Positions 1 through 8,721 of a stretch of 64,000 nucleotides of DNA are shown here, piece by piece. The DNA lies in NCBI GenBank assembly GCA_027068485.1, contig JAMOSB010000022.1:61995-125994 (forward strand), read 5' to 3'. The notes below the pieces were generated by a model. That model was not told the origin of the DNA. It worked only from the letters and a program-made list of their open reading frames with translations, and ran no database searches. This DNA is from Sulfurovum sp. Its GTDB lineage: Bacteria; Campylobacterota; Campylobacteria; Campylobacterales; Sulfurovaceae. Every line of letters begins with the position of its first letter. The first letter of the stretch is position 1. The translations under genes and the position numbers were made by a program.

Positions 1-3
1 TTT

Positions 4-462
4 TCAATAGGCTCTCCTGTTGTTTTTTTCTTCAATGATAAAGATCTGTTGGCTCATCTCTTGAAAACTTACCGTATGAGGAAGCTTCTGCTTATGTGCG
101 GAGAAGCCATACGCCATAGGGGTGAGTGTCCCGCTACTATAGTATGCGTTGCGTGCATCGATCCACTCTCCCGTCTGCACATCCGTGATCCAGATCTTGG
201 CACGAGACGCCCACGGTGTCTTCTCATCATCAAACCACAAGATCACACAACCAATATCATCAAACATATAGCTACGCCCTGTATCGATATTGATCACTTG
301 GACGGCGTGGTGGCGTTCGCTTACGACCATCTTACACCGCATACACATATCTCTATCCCAATGTACCTCTTGAAGGGCTTGGGGGTCACGCTCTTGACAC
401 CCACTCCCCCCAAATATCAAGCCAAGAAGTATCAAAAGATAGCTTACACTAACACGCTTCAT
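4..462 (-). CDS. NosL-like copper-binding lipoprotein
   Basis: Predicted outer-surface or periplasmic lipoprotein of the NosL family, which binds Cu(I) and supports copper delivery to metalloenzymes such as nitrous oxide reductase. The start shows a short hydrophobic signal ending in GGSGC, with the lipidated Cys near residue 22. The NosL signature follows: a CMRCKM motif about 20 residues later and the YMFDDIGC segment. The upstream ABC ATPase gene overlaps its start by 14 bases, so the two are probably co-translated. A GTG one codon earlier is an alternative start; I prefer the ATG. The partner copper enzyme is not in the window, so its client is unknown. Confidence 0.8.
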   Translation of the reverse strand: MKRVSVSYLLILLGLIFGGSGCQERDPQALQEVHWDRDMCMRCKMVVSERHHAVQVINIDTGRSYMFDDIGCVILWFDDEKTPWASRAKIWITDVQTGEWIDARNAYYSSGTLTPMAYGFSAHKQKLPHTVSFQEMSQQIFIIEEKNNRRAY

Positions 463-1090
463 CACTGGTAATCTCCCCTAGATCCATATAGATTTGACGA
501 TTGACAATCCCTTTAACCTCCTCTATACGGTGGGTAACAAAGAGAGAGAGTTTCTCCTGCTCTTTGGATTGAATCAGTCGGTAGAAGTCATCGCGTGCTT
601 TGGGGTCGAGATTGGCAGTGGGTTCATCATAGATCATGATCTCACTCTCTTTCGCCAAAGAGACCGCTATTAGAAACTTCTGCTTCATCCCTCCAGAGAG
701 TGTGAAAAAAGACTTATGTAAGTTGGGCTTGATATCGAGCTTCATCTCATGTGCATAGTGAAAGATAAGCTCTTTATCCACCCCAGAACTCTTACAGATA
801 TAGGCGATAAGCTCTGAGAGACTGAGCTTGATCGGAGGGGGGAGCTGTGGCACAAAACTCACCGAATGCAAAATCTCAACACGCTCTGTGATCGGATCTG
901 CTCCCTTGATACGCACCTGCCCCTCAGTCGGATGATAATAGCCCATAATTAATCGAATCAGTGTCGTCTTTCCTGCACCATTGGCACCCATCAATGCGAT
1001 CGCATCACCCTTGTTAAAAGTCACAGAAACACGCTGTAGTGATACGGTTTTACCAAATTTCTTCGTCAGATTTGTCGTCTCTATCATCAT
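449..1090 (-). CDS. ABC transporter ATP-binding protein (NosF-like)
   Basis: Cytoplasmic ATPase subunit of an ABC transporter, about 213 residues. It has a complete nucleotide-binding domain: Walker A GANGAGKTT near residue 35, signature LSGGMKQK near residue 130, Walker B IMIYDEPT just after, and an H-loop in FVTHR. Pairing with a NosL-like lipoprotein resembles nosF-nosL in nos clusters, where NosDFY moves an unidentified compound needed for copper-site assembly. No permease gene is visible; it would have to lie left of the window. The start ATG follows GGAG with close spacing; the next codon is also ATG and is better spaced. The general class is certain; the NosF role is inference from context. 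Confidence 0.8.
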   Translation of the reverse strand: MMIETTNLTKKFGKTVSLQRVSVTFNKGDAIALMGANGAGKTTLIRLIMGYYHPTEGQVRIKGADPITERVEILHSVSFVPQLPPPIKLSLSELIAYICKSSGVDKELIFHYAHEMKLDIKPNLHKSFFTLSGGMKQKFLIAVSLAKESEIMIYDEPTANLDPKARDDFYRLIQSKEQEKLSLFVTHRIEEVKGIVNRQIYMDLGEITSDEAC

Positions 1091-1164
1091 TACTCCAAGG
1101 TCTCATATTTCATAGTTATTGTACTCAAACTTTATCCTCTATTTGATGATTTGTATCAAGCAAC

Positions 1165-2433
1165 CTAATCACTTGAAACTTTTGAGATAGAAAACAGTAG
1201 ATCGAATAGTTTATAGACCACGAGAATAACCCCAAAAGAGCCAATAACGACAACTATTTCTGAAAAATGGGGACTATAAAATATAAACTCTTTGATCTGC
1301 TCATACTCTCCATACTTCTCAAATCCCGTACCAAATCGGTCGCTCAACGGGTACGCATTACCACCATAGACGAAGATATATCTCCCTAGATAGGTACCCA
1401 TAATAGTCGATATCGCTCCTATCTGAATCCATTTTGAATTAAGATGTCTTTTGAACTTCAGCACAAAAGGAAATCCTACCGCCAAGAAGAGGTAGAAGTA
1501 GAAATAGAATTTAAACTCTCCAAATAGAATAATCGCACCCCAGTTTCTATCAATAAAGAGATAGGCTATTGCCTCATAGGAGCCAAGCATCGCAATGACA
1601 TATAAGGCACTCACTCGTAAGAGGTTGATGAGGGTATCAAACTCCGCTTTCAGTGTCTCTTTATAGGTGATAAATGCGTAGAGAATCATAATTGCAATAC
1701 CTGCGACAAACGCAGAAATAATAAAATAGAGGGTCAAGAATGGATAGGTTGTCCAGAGGTGTCGTGCGGTATTCATATCGAAAAGTTTTGCTTGAATATA
1801 GTACTCTATGAGGTCGATGACGATACTTAAGATCAAGATAGGAACTGCGACCTTTCTGACCCATTTTTTATTTTTGGTGATGAGTAGATAGATCTCAAGT
1901 ATCACAAATGGTATATAGATACTATAGAGGGGTAGCATCAACCACATTCCCGCACCCCAATTGGGGGTTAGAAACATCCAGTGCATATGGAGGATATTTA
2001 AATCCACTGCGATCGTAAAAAGCCCTGCAAAGACCATCACCAACCCTAAAGTCATAAATCCTGAGGCTGTTTTTTTGATGATCTCAATATTGAGAAGTTC
2101 AGAGAGAGCCACAAAAAAGATAATCGCACTTCCACTATAGATCATATACATATAGTTGACAATATAGAGTGTCCAAGGCTGTTCTCGTATCACCTCACCT
2201 CCCGCTCCAAAGATCGCCTCTCTCATCGCTTGAGCTACCTCATGTGAACCGATGTTTAATCCTGCATCATAGGCGTTGGCAGTCAGAAGAAAATATCTCT
2301 CATGAAACACTTCAAAGACACCCCAAAAACCAAAAGCCAACAAAAAATACCCGATAATCATCGTTTTATTAAAGAGTAGCTCTTTAATCGTAACACGATT
2401 AATCTCAACTCCTGCGATTATATACTTATCCAT
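1165..2433 (-). CDS. psrC: NrfD/PsrC-family membrane quinol subunit
   Basis: Integral membrane subunit of a molybdenum oxidoreductase. It exchanges electrons with menaquinone and anchors the catalytic dimer. The protein is a chain of hydrophobic segments (roughly eight to ten) separated by short charged loops, as in the NrfD/PsrC family. At 422 residues it is longer than short PsrC proteins, which fits the longer NrfD forms. The gene overlaps the end of the iron-sulfur subunit gene by 16 bases, and together with the catalytic subunit upstream it completes an A-B-C operon. Family assignment is firm; polysulfide rather than thiosulfate, tetrathionate or another substrate cannot be decided from this subunit. 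Confidence 0.8.
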   Translation of the reverse strand: MDKYIIAGVEINRVTIKELLFNKTMIIGYFLLAFGFWGVFEVFHERYFLLTANAYDAGLNIGSHEVAQAMREAIFGAGGEVIREQPWTLYIVNYMYMIYSGSAIIFFVALSELLNIEIIKKTASGFMTLGLVMVFAGLFTIAVDLNILHMHWMFLTPNWGAGMWLMLPLYSIYIPFVILEIYLLITKNKKWVRKVAVPILILSIVIDLIEYYIQAKLFDMNTARHLWTTYPFLTLYFIISAFVAGIAIMILYAFITYKETLKAEFDTLINLLRVSALYVIAMLGSYEAIAYLFIDRNWGAIILFGEFKFYFYFYLFLAVGFPFVLKFKRHLNSKWIQIGAISTIMGTYLGRYIFVYGGNAYPLSDRFGTGFEKYGEYEQIKEFIFYSPHFSEIVVVIGSFGVILVVYKLFDLLFSISKVSSD

Positions 2434-3092
2434 TGTGACTCCCTTTTTTGTTTTGCTTTTTCGATCAGAGGCTTAAAACTCTCCCATGTATGGATCGTCG
2501 TATCATGAGCAATGGAGTTTTCTGCGAAGTGTGTATCATTTTCGGGGAAAAGATAAAAGAGTTTGGGGACTGTCCCCTCTGCCTCTTTTAAGACAAAGAA
2601 TTTTCTTCGTTTTAGAAGTTTCACCAGCTCACCCTCCTCATCATCTAAATCACCAAATAGACGCACCTTAGTTGGACAAGTCGCTTGGCATGCTGTGGTT
2701 GTTTCGCCTTGGGATATCCGTGTATCATAACAGAAGGTACACTTATCTACCGCGACAAACTTATCATCGACAAATCTCGCATCATAGGGACACGCTTCCA
2801 TACACCCTTTACATAAGATACACTTATCCTTATCTGCCATGACGATCCCACCCTCAGCAAAATAACTCGCACCCGTAGGACAGACATCGACACAAGGGGC
2901 ATCTTGACAATGGTTACACTGTGAGGGGTAGTAGTTGACAAAAGGGTTGCCAAATATAGACGATTCTCTCTGCCCTACCCAGATTCTCTGTTTATCTGCT
3001 CCTAGTTGAACCCCATTCTCCTCTTTACACGCAATTTCACACGCTTTACAGTTAATACAACTTTGATAATCTAATGCCATAGCAAAATTCAT
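2418..3092 (-). CDS. psrB: Four-cluster ferredoxin-type electron transfer subunit (PsrB-like)
   Basis: Iron-sulfur subunit that carries electrons between the membrane quinol subunit and the molybdenum subunit. The 224-residue sequence holds the Cys motifs expected for four [4Fe-4S] clusters: CINCKACEIAC near residue 12, CNHCQDAPCVDVC near residue 58, CILCKGCMEAC near residue 90 and CTFC plus CQATC further on. This pattern is typical of PsrB/PhsB/NrfC/DmsB proteins. It has no signal peptide of its own and is probably exported with its Tat-bearing partner. It lies 2 bases after the catalytic gene and overlaps the membrane gene, so all three are one transcript. Confidence 0.85.
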   Translation of the reverse strand: MNFAMALDYQSCINCKACEIACKEENGVQLGADKQRIWVGQRESSIFGNPFVNYYPSQCNHCQDAPCVDVCPTGASYFAEGGIVMADKDKCILCKGCMEACPYDARFVDDKFVAVDKCTFCYDTRISQGETTTACQATCPTKVRLFGDLDDEEGELVKLLKRRKFFVLKEAEGTVPKLFYLFPENDTHFAENSIAHDTTIHTWESFKPLIEKAKQKRESQWISI

Positions 3093-3094
3093 AA

Positions 3095-5527
3095 TTAGAC
3101 CTTTTTTATCTCTATATTGGTCTCATGCATGACCGCACTACCAAACACTCTCTCAATATCATCTGCGATGATCATATTGTCACTCGCTCCATTTCTATAG
3201 CCTAGGGTTAGCGCATCACTTGTAGCACCAAATCCATGAACATAAAAGACAACATCCTCAATAATCTTATTGGTGGGATAGGCTTTGATGGTGACGCTAC
3301 CTGTTGGGCTAGTAATCTCTACTAAATCCCCATGTGCTATCATCAGTTCATCTGCTTGGCGTTTATTGATCCAAACATAATTTTCTCTGACCAAATCCAA
3401 TAGCATCGCATTGTTTGTCGTAGCATTTTGAGTAAACTGAGCATGTCGTCCCGTGATAAACCTAAACTTCCCTTTGGGAGTATCACGATAGAGTTCCTCT
3501 CTCCATGTGGGCATCGCATCGACCCCTTTTTTAGTCAAAAAGGCTAAGTTACACTCTACTTTTCCCGACTTAGTAGCCACTTTTCCCTCCATCGATGCCA
3601 ACTCTTTCTCATCTACACAATCCCCACTATAGATTTCAGATTTTGGCTTCTCTTTTAAGACACTGTAATATCTCTTATCATCTGGATAGTACTCATACTC
3701 ATTACTACTGATTTGTTTAAAGTAGCTTTCCATATTGGGGTAGTAGACACCCCCCTCTCTTAGTTTGGAGTATGCCTCTGCACCATACTCCTTGGTAAAG
3801 CATTCTTGATTGATTTGTTCTTGTGAGTGAGAGAAGGCATCCGTGAGATCAAATCCATCTTCACGGTAAACAGTAGATTCTCCTCTCTCCTTAATCTCAT
3901 CAATCACATCTTCATCATACTTTTGGGTGATCTCCCACAAGGGACGCGATAGCTTATGAGACAACCCCTTCAAGATCTCAAATACAGGTCTACTCTCATA
4001 GAGTGGGTCTATAACCTTCTGTCTCAGTGCGATAGAGGGTTCTACCCCACCAAAGCTCTTGATAGGGTCTTCTCGCTCCAAGTAGGTACACTCAGGGAGT
4101 ATCACATCACTCATGATTACCGTATCACTAGGCATGGTATCAATCGTAACGACGAGATCCATCATCTCAAATAGTTTTTTGGTTTTTGCCACATTGGGGA
4201 CACTCAGCATAGGGTTTTGTTTGTAAGTAAACATCGCTCTAATGGGATAGGGTGACTTTGATTCAATAATCTTATTTCTCCAACCTATCCAGCTCCCATT
4301 TGCCCCCACAATAGCAGCAACATCTTGATCTATCCTCCCCAAAGCATTGGCATAGATAGGGGTATTTACGGTGTGAGAGGCTAGCGTCAACTTCTTACCA
4401 AATACAATACCACCCTTGACATCAATCCCCGCACCCAACGCGGTAAAAATAGCCGTAGCACGCCTGAGTTGAAAATCTTGAAAACCCCAAGTGGTTCGTC
4501 TCCCTTGATAGTAGATAGCCCGTGGAGAGGCGGCCATAAAGTCTCTGGCAATTTTGACAATCTTCTCTGCCCTAATGCCTGTAATACCCTCTGCCCACTC
4601 GGGGGTATAGTGGTTTGAGATGATATGCTCTCGATAGGCATCAAACCCATTAACATTTTGGGCTACAAACTTTTTATTGTATAGCCCCTCTTTGATGACA
4701 ATATAGGTCAATGCCAAAACCAGAGCCAAATCGGTTCCGACTTTGATACCCAGCCACTCATCGGCTAACGCTGCGGTATTGGTATAGCGAGGATCAATAA
4801 CAATCAAGGTAGTACCTCTACCGCGTGTCCGCTTAAAGATATCCATCGTATCAGGCGTAACAATCGCTTCCGCTCTATTGGCTCCTGCCATAATCACATA
4901 GTTTGCATTGGTCAAATCAGCCTGTCCATACGCACCAATCGTTAAGGCGTGTGCTGATACGGTTGTCTGTAGACAGATAGAGGCGTGGTTGACAAAGTTG
5001 GTTGAGCCTAGTTTATTGGCCATAAAGCTTTTGAAAGTATGCTCTGCCATACCCTCCCCAGCACAATACCCGATGGTTGAACGGTTATCTCTCTCTTCCT
5101 CCAGTATCTGCTTTAAGCCTTTGAACTCTTTTGTACCATGCAAGATCGCATGGTAGGCTTCATCCCAAGTCACGCGTTTAAACTTACCCGCTCCTCGTTT
5201 GCCTACTCTAACCAGTGGATACTTCAATCTATCAGGGTCATAGAGTGCGTGAATACCTGCGACACCTCGTGGACAGAGCATATTTCTTGATTTGGGGAAG
5301 CGTGGATTGGGATCAAGTTTTTTGACAATACCCTCTTGAATATGGGCGATTGCGGCACACTTATTGACACACATTTCACACAGTGTAGGGACTTTTTTAT
5401 TGAGCAGTTCTTTTCGATTAAGATCATGATCCCCAAGAAGATTCATACTACTTAAGGTTGATCCTCCAAAAATGGTTAATGCAACACTACCTTGAAGAAA
5501 TTTTCTTCTTGATACTTCTATTTTCAT
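3095..5527 (-). CDS. psrA: Molybdopterin oxidoreductase catalytic subunit (PsrA/PhsA-like)
   Basis: Catalytic subunit of a Mo-bis-MGD enzyme of the DMSO reductase family, most like polysulfide or thiosulfate reductases. A Tat signal with SRRKFLQ opens the protein, predicting export to the periplasm. A [4Fe-4S] site follows with Cys 50, 53, 57 and 85 (CEMCVNKC ... MLCPRG). The likely molybdenum ligand is Cys185 in NHASICLQT, as expected for PsrA/PhsA. The length of 810 residues suits the family. Downstream subunits B and C complete the complex, giving sulfur-compound respiration with menaquinol or oxidation in reverse. The exact substrate is not decided by sequence; SreA-type sulfur reductase or tetrathionate reductase are alternatives. 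Confidence 0.75.
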   Translation of the reverse strand: MKIEVSRRKFLQGSVALTIFGGSTLSSMNLLGDHDLNRKELLNKKVPTLCEMCVNKCAAIAHIQEGIVKKLDPNPRFPKSRNMLCPRGVAGIHALYDPDRLKYPLVRVGKRGAGKFKRVTWDEAYHAILHGTKEFKGLKQILEEERDNRSTIGYCAGEGMAEHTFKSFMANKLGSTNFVNHASICLQTTVSAHALTIGAYGQADLTNANYVIMAGANRAEAIVTPDTMDIFKRTRGRGTTLIVIDPRYTNTAALADEWLGIKVGTDLALVLALTYIVIKEGLYNKKFVAQNVNGFDAYREHIISNHYTPEWAEGITGIRAEKIVKIARDFMAASPRAIYYQGRRTTWGFQDFQLRRATAIFTALGAGIDVKGGIVFGKKLTLASHTVNTPIYANALGRIDQDVAAIVGANGSWIGWRNKIIESKSPYPIRAMFTYKQNPMLSVPNVAKTKKLFEMMDLVVTIDTMPSDTVIMSDVILPECTYLEREDPIKSFGGVEPSIALRQKVIDPLYESRPVFEILKGLSHKLSRPLWEITQKYDEDVIDEIKERGESTVYREDGFDLTDAFSHSQEQINQECFTKEYGAEAYSKLREGGVYYPNMESYFKQISSNEYEYYPDDKRYYSVLKEKPKSEIYSGDCVDEKELASMEGKVATKSGKVECNLAFLTKKGVDAMPTWREELYRDTPKGKFRFITGRHAQFTQNATTNNAMLLDLVRENYVWINKRQADELMIAHGDLVEITSPTGSVTIKAYPTNKIIEDVVFYVHGFGATSDALTLGYRNGASDNMIIADDIERVFGSAVMHETNIEIKKV

Positions 5528-5638
5528 TCTATTATCCTCTAAAATATCTTATTAAATAAATGCTTATCTATTGTTGCCAACTACTAAAATCATATATCTA
5601 TAAAATATCAATGGATAATACCAAAACTATAACAAGAG

Positions 5639-5668
5639 ATAGGGGTAAGGCTCACACCCTACCCCTAT
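5639..5668 (-). terminator. Stem-loop downstream of the cytochrome c gene
   Basis: Arms ATAGGGGTA (5639-5647) and TACCCCTAT (5660-5668) are perfectly complementary, and the stem can be prolonged inward past one mismatch. Read on the minus strand the hairpin is followed by a pyrimidine-rich run ending in TTTT, so it can end transcripts of the cytochrome gene before the psr operon promoter region. Confidence 0.55.
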
Positions 5669-5707
5669 AAAGCCGATACTTCTTAGTTTTGTGTTACTTT
5701 TGGGCTA

Positions 5708-6463
5708 TTAGTCACTGTAGGTTTCATATAAGAAGTTTGAGAGTTGTATAATCTCATCTTCAGACAACACCCCTTCTAGTGATGGCATAAGACCAAACTC
5801 TTTAATCGCTCGCTTACCATAGAGAGATTTTCGTTTATTGGGGTTTTGGATATACTCTTTGATAAATTGTGTAAACTTCTCTTTGGTTTGTGTCTCTTCT
5901 TTGAGTTTTTTAACCAAGTCCACTACATAAGGAGCAGAGGTAATATAGCTATTATCATACCCTCCCGTATTGACTACACCCAATACCGTAGCATGACATG
6001 AGGCACAGTTTTTGGTAAAAAGTTTTTTTCTTGGATCAACTTTTTCTACCTCTTCTACCTTTTTAGGCTCTTTTTTACTATACTTTTCATTATAGAGGTA
6101 GTCAATCAACAGTGATTTCTCTTCCTCATTCATTGACCCCTCTAACGCAGGCATCAATCCAAACTTCTTAATCGCTCTCTTACCATAGAGCGTTTTTCTC
6201 TTATTAGGGTTTTCAATATAATCTTTGATAAACTTACTGAACGCCTCTTTTGTTTTCGTCTCTTGTTTGAGTTTTTTGACCAAGTCCACCACATACGGCG
6301 CAGGTGTAATATAACTATTGTCATACCCTCCATCATTGGTCACCCCCAATATCGTAGCATGACACTGTGAACAGTTAGTCTTAAATACCCCTTCTCCTGT
6401 TGGCTGAGAAAAAAGAAGAACAGAACTCAAAGGAAGAACAAACAACATTTTTTTTAATTTCAT
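5708..6463 (-). CDS. Periplasmic dihaem cytochrome c with duplicated halves
   Basis: Exported electron carrier with two class I cytochrome c units. A signal peptide covers about residues 1-20. Haem sites are CSQCH (31-35) and CASCH (153-157). The two halves are a close internal repeat with a period of 122 residues: each has the same stretch after the haem motif, a Lys-rich helix, and a GLMP segment supplying the likely axial Met (104 and about 226). A Lys/Glu-rich linker joins them. It sits directly upstream of the psr-like operon on the same strand but with its own terminator-like hairpin, so exchange of electrons with that enzyme is plausible but not shown. Confidence 0.85.
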   Translation of the reverse strand: MKLKKMLFVLPLSSVLLFSQPTGEGVFKTNCSQCHATILGVTNDGGYDNSYITPAPYVVDLVKKLKQETKTKEAFSKFIKDYIENPNKRKTLYGKRAIKKFGLMPALEGSMNEEEKSLLIDYLYNEKYSKKEPKKVEEVEKVDPRKKLFTKNCASCHATVLGVVNTGGYDNSYITSAPYVVDLVKKLKEETQTKEKFTQFIKEYIQNPNKRKSLYGKRAIKEFGLMPSLEGVLSEDEIIQLSNFLYETYSD

Positions 6464-6548
6464 ATCTAAACCCTTTTAAAATAAGTATAGCTTAATTATA
6501 TCATAAGTTAATCCAAAAAGCATCCATTTAATTCGTAAAATACATTTT

Positions 6549-6561
6549 CTGCTAGTAGCAG
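6549..6561. promoter_or_regulatory. 13-bp palindrome between divergent genes
   Basis: CTGCTA-G-TAGCAG is a perfect inverted repeat about 50 bp upstream of the -10 element of the sHSP-like gene and about 90 bp from the start of the divergent cytochrome gene. It could be an operator or a small hairpin; no known regulator consensus was matched. Confidence 0.3.
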
Positions 6562-6581
6562 ATAAAAATCTCCCTGATGAT

Positions 6582-6614
6582 GTTAAATTTCCGTTAAACT
6601 TCCATTTTTATAAT
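6582..6614 (+). promoter_or_regulatory. Tandem 11-bp direct repeat and -10 element of the sHSP-like gene
   Basis: GTTAAATTTCC (6582-6592) is followed at once by GTTAAACTTCC (6593-6603), ten of eleven bases identical, and then TATAAT at 6609-6614. The repeats occupy the -35 region. Two adjacent half-sites with an 11-bp period are typical for OmpR-family response regulators. No regulator gene is adjacent. Confidence 0.5.
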
Positions 6615-6644
6615 ACGAAATATCACATTTTAAAGGAGTACAGT

Positions 6645-7226
6645 ATGTTTTATAAAAAAATCTCTACTGTGGCGTTATCCCTGATGGCAAGCCTCTCACT
6701 CTATGCCAGTGACCCGTTTGGAGGCATGGTAGTCTCCGATCCATTTGGTGATAGTATCTTCCAAGAGATGCTACAGATGCAACAGCGTATGCACCAGAGC
6801 TTTGAGCAGATGCGTCAGGGAAATCAGCTTCCACTAGGACACTACACCCTCTCACACGCTAGCCACTTCAACGACAAAGGGGATCACTATGAGCTTCTCA
6901 CCTCTATCCCCAAAAACCCAGACAACCAGATAGATATCACGACACACCACGGTATCCTCTCTATCCATGCCAAAGTGATCCAAAAACAAGAGCAAAAAAG
7001 TGGACAGAGCTACCAAAAGAGTACCGCAATGCAGATGTACCATCAGCGTATGGCTCTCCCCCTCGATGCCGACACAACCAAACTCAAAGCCGACTACAAA
7101 GAGGGGAAACTCCTCATCACCCTAGGCAAAAAGAGATCTCACACACCAGCACACGGAACACAGATCCGCATCAACGGCGTACCACAACCCTCTCACACCC
7201 CCGCAGAGCATAACCACTCAAAATAG
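6645..7226 (+). CDS. Exported small heat-shock (Hsp20-like) protein
   Basis: A 193-residue protein with a signal peptide ending around LYASDP, a Met/Gln-rich helical segment holding two DPFG motifs, and a C-terminal alpha-crystallin-like domain (about residues 65-170). That domain shows the pattern DHYELLTSIP, DGILS-like ITTHHGILSIHA, and a GKLLITLGKK strand. Hsp20 proteins hold unfolded clients in soluble form; this one is predicted to act in the periplasm, since nothing suggests a membrane anchor. The C-terminal tail is rich in His and Pro. The gene stands alone, with a good SD (AAAGGAG) and a -10 box. Similarity to Hsp20 is by pattern, so the family is likely rather than certain. Confidence 0.65.
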   Translation: MFYKKISTVALSLMASLSLYASDPFGGMVVSDPFGDSIFQEMLQMQQRMHQSFEQMRQGNQLPLGHYTLSHASHFNDKGDHYELLTSIPKNPDNQIDITTHHGILSIHAKVIQKQEQKSGQSYQKSTAMQMYHQRMALPLDADTTKLKADYKEGKLLITLGKKRSHTPAHGTQIRINGVPQPSHTPAEHNHSK

Positions 7227-7505
7227 CATCACACCATACTACATCACAATAGAGCTTAAGGCTCTTGTGGTGGAGGGATATTCAAAGTTTTAATACCATT
7301 TTCTGCTCCAATAGGGAGTTGAAGTCTATTTGATATTTTTTTGTTTTTGTTGTGTTAGAGTCGTGGGTTAAATTCAGGAAATAAAAGAAGTAAACCTAAT
7401 GCCAAGAAGCCCCCCCTAGCTCCTTTTAAGGTCATTCTCTCCCCCAATATGCTAGAATGCAGAGAGTCTTTATAGAGACTATATTTAAACAAAAAGGGGT
7501 TATTT

Positions 7506-7880
7506 ATGTCTATGGATATTGGTAAGTTAACAAACGAAGGTACAGAACTATTAAAAAACTTTGTAGATAAAATGGGATTAGAAGGTGCGGTAATAGCAAC
7601 TTCAGAGGGTCTAGAGATGGCAAGTTACTTCACAACAGATAAAGATGCTGACTTAATTGCTGCAGATACGGCAACTCTACTATCTGTTTTAACTAGTGCA
7701 TTAGAAAATACAGGTAAAGGAAACTTATCAGAAATGATTATCTCAGCAGATAATGGCTCAATAGCTATTAAAGATCTAGGTGATGATATCGCTTTTGCGA
7801 CATTGGCATCTAAGGGATACAAGATGGGTGGGCTTGTAGTCGCACTAAAGCAGTTTATGAAAGATATTCAAGCTTTCTAA
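7506..7880 (+). CDS. Roadblock/LC7 domain protein
   Basis: A single-domain protein of 124 residues with the features of the Roadblock/LC7 (MglB-like) fold: an N-terminal helix, a GLEGAVIATSEGLEMAS strand pair, a long central helix, then strands around MIISADNGSIAIKDL and DDIAFATLASKGYKMGG and a closing helix. In bacteria such proteins form dimers that regulate Ras-like GTPases (MglA) or act as scaffolds. No GTPase gene is present here. It is the first gene of an AT-rich cluster, preceded by an AAAAGGGG SD, and is followed 89 bases later by a 65-residue protein before a strong stem-loop. Confidence 0.8.
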   Translation: MSMDIGKLTNEGTELLKNFVDKMGLEGAVIATSEGLEMASYFTTDKDADLIAADTATLLSVLTSALENTGKGNLSEMIISADNGSIAIKDLGDDIAFATLASKGYKMGGLVVALKQFMKDIQAF

Positions 7881-7969
7881 TCAAAAATCAATCTATACTG
7901 TGTTCCATGTAAAATAGTGGAATTTTTAATTTTTAACTTAAAATACTAGAGATTATAGGAGAGATATCA

Positions 7970-8167
7970 ATGGGAGATATAACAATGGCAAAAGAGCATT
8001 TAGCAACATATATTGATGAGATGAAGAAAGGCGAGATAGAGCCTGCTGAGTTTTATAAAAAACTCATGAGTGTTCTAGCAGGATTAGATGTCACTAATGA
8101 AGATTTAAAGGGTGTAACACCTCAGCTATTATCATTCGTAAATGGACTCATTAGAAATATGAGTTAA
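7970..8167 (+). CDS. Conserved-looking small helical protein
   Basis: A 65-residue acidic protein of unknown function, mostly helical by composition, with no Cys and no membrane segment. A strong SD (AGGAG) precedes the ATG at 7970; a second in-frame ATG at 7985 also has a GGGAG upstream and could be the true start. It lies between the canonical Roadblock gene and a terminator-like stem-loop, so those two genes probably form one transcript. No family recognised; a small partner of the Roadblock protein is a guess from position. Confidence 0.6.
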   Translation: MGDITMAKEHLATYIDEMKKGEIEPAEFYKKLMSVLAGLDVTNEDLKGVTPQLLSFVNGLIRNMS

Positions 8168-8171
8168 TTAG

Positions 8172-8216
8172 ATATAGGACAAAGATTTTGCTTTGTCCTG
8201 TATGCTCTTTAGCATA
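8172..8216 (+). terminator. Stem-loop pair after the small helical protein
   Basis: AGGACAAAG (8176-8184) and CTTTGTCCT (8191-8199) form a perfect stem with loop ATTTTG, extended outward by AU and GU pairs. An overlapping second hairpin TATGCT-CTTT-AGCATA lies at 8201-8216. The pair separates the first two genes of the cluster from the kinase part. Confidence 0.6.
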
Positions 8217-8276
8217 TTAGAAGATTTTACATATATAAACCTTTTAATATACTAATACTGAATAATCCTCAATTTG

Positions 8277-8282
8277 TATAAT
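8277..8282 (+). promoter_or_regulatory. Candidate -10 element for the kinase sub-operon
   Basis: TATAAT preceded by TTG lies 74 bp before the next start codon, downstream of the stem-loop pair. No convincing -35 is seen, which is usual for Campylobacterota sigma-70 promoters. Confidence 0.4.
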
Positions 8283-8355
8283 GATGGCATCTTTAGAAAT
8301 CTGATTTGAAGAATATAGACCTTATTAAGACTAACCAAGAAAGGATATAATACTA

Positions 8356-8721
8356 ATGCAATCACTAGATGAAAATATTGATTTGTATCTCAAAAGTGAT
8401 CTGTCACAACTAAAAGAGCTTGATGCAATATACTTAATTGACCTTAAACTTAAAAAATATAAATCAAGAATATTTATAGATAATCATAAAGAGTTTCAGT
8501 CATCTTTCATTTCTACAATGAATAGGGCAGTTTCTGTTTTTACAGATGCTAAAATAGAACAACTAATTATAGAGATGGATACTCATAATATTATCTTCAG
8601 AAAATTATCTTCCAACTCCAGCAGAGTACTAATGATACTATCAAGAAAATCATTTTCTATTGGAAAACTTATTATAGTGACAAAAGCAGCGTTACAGAAA
8701 GTAGAAAATGATGGAAGATAG
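8356..8721 (+). CDS. Divergent Roadblock-like protein (inferred)
   Basis: A 121-residue protein without a recognised family by sequence alone. The predicted order of elements is the Roadblock order: N-terminal helix, strand pair (ELDAIYLIDLKLKKYKSRIF), long helix (FQSSFISTMNRAVSVF), strand pair (IEQLIIEMDTHNIIFRKL), strand (RVLMILSRKS) and final helix. Its end overlaps the next gene by 14 bases, so they are translated together. Given the canonical Roadblock gene 500 bases upstream, I infer a degenerate paralogue that could make a heterodimer. Structure prediction would settle this. Confidence 0.6.
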   Translation: MQSLDENIDLYLKSDLSQLKELDAIYLIDLKLKKYKSRIFIDNHKEFQSSFISTMNRAVSVFTDAKIEQLIIEMDTHNIIFRKLSSNSSRVLMILSRKSFSIGKLIIVTKAALQKVENDGR

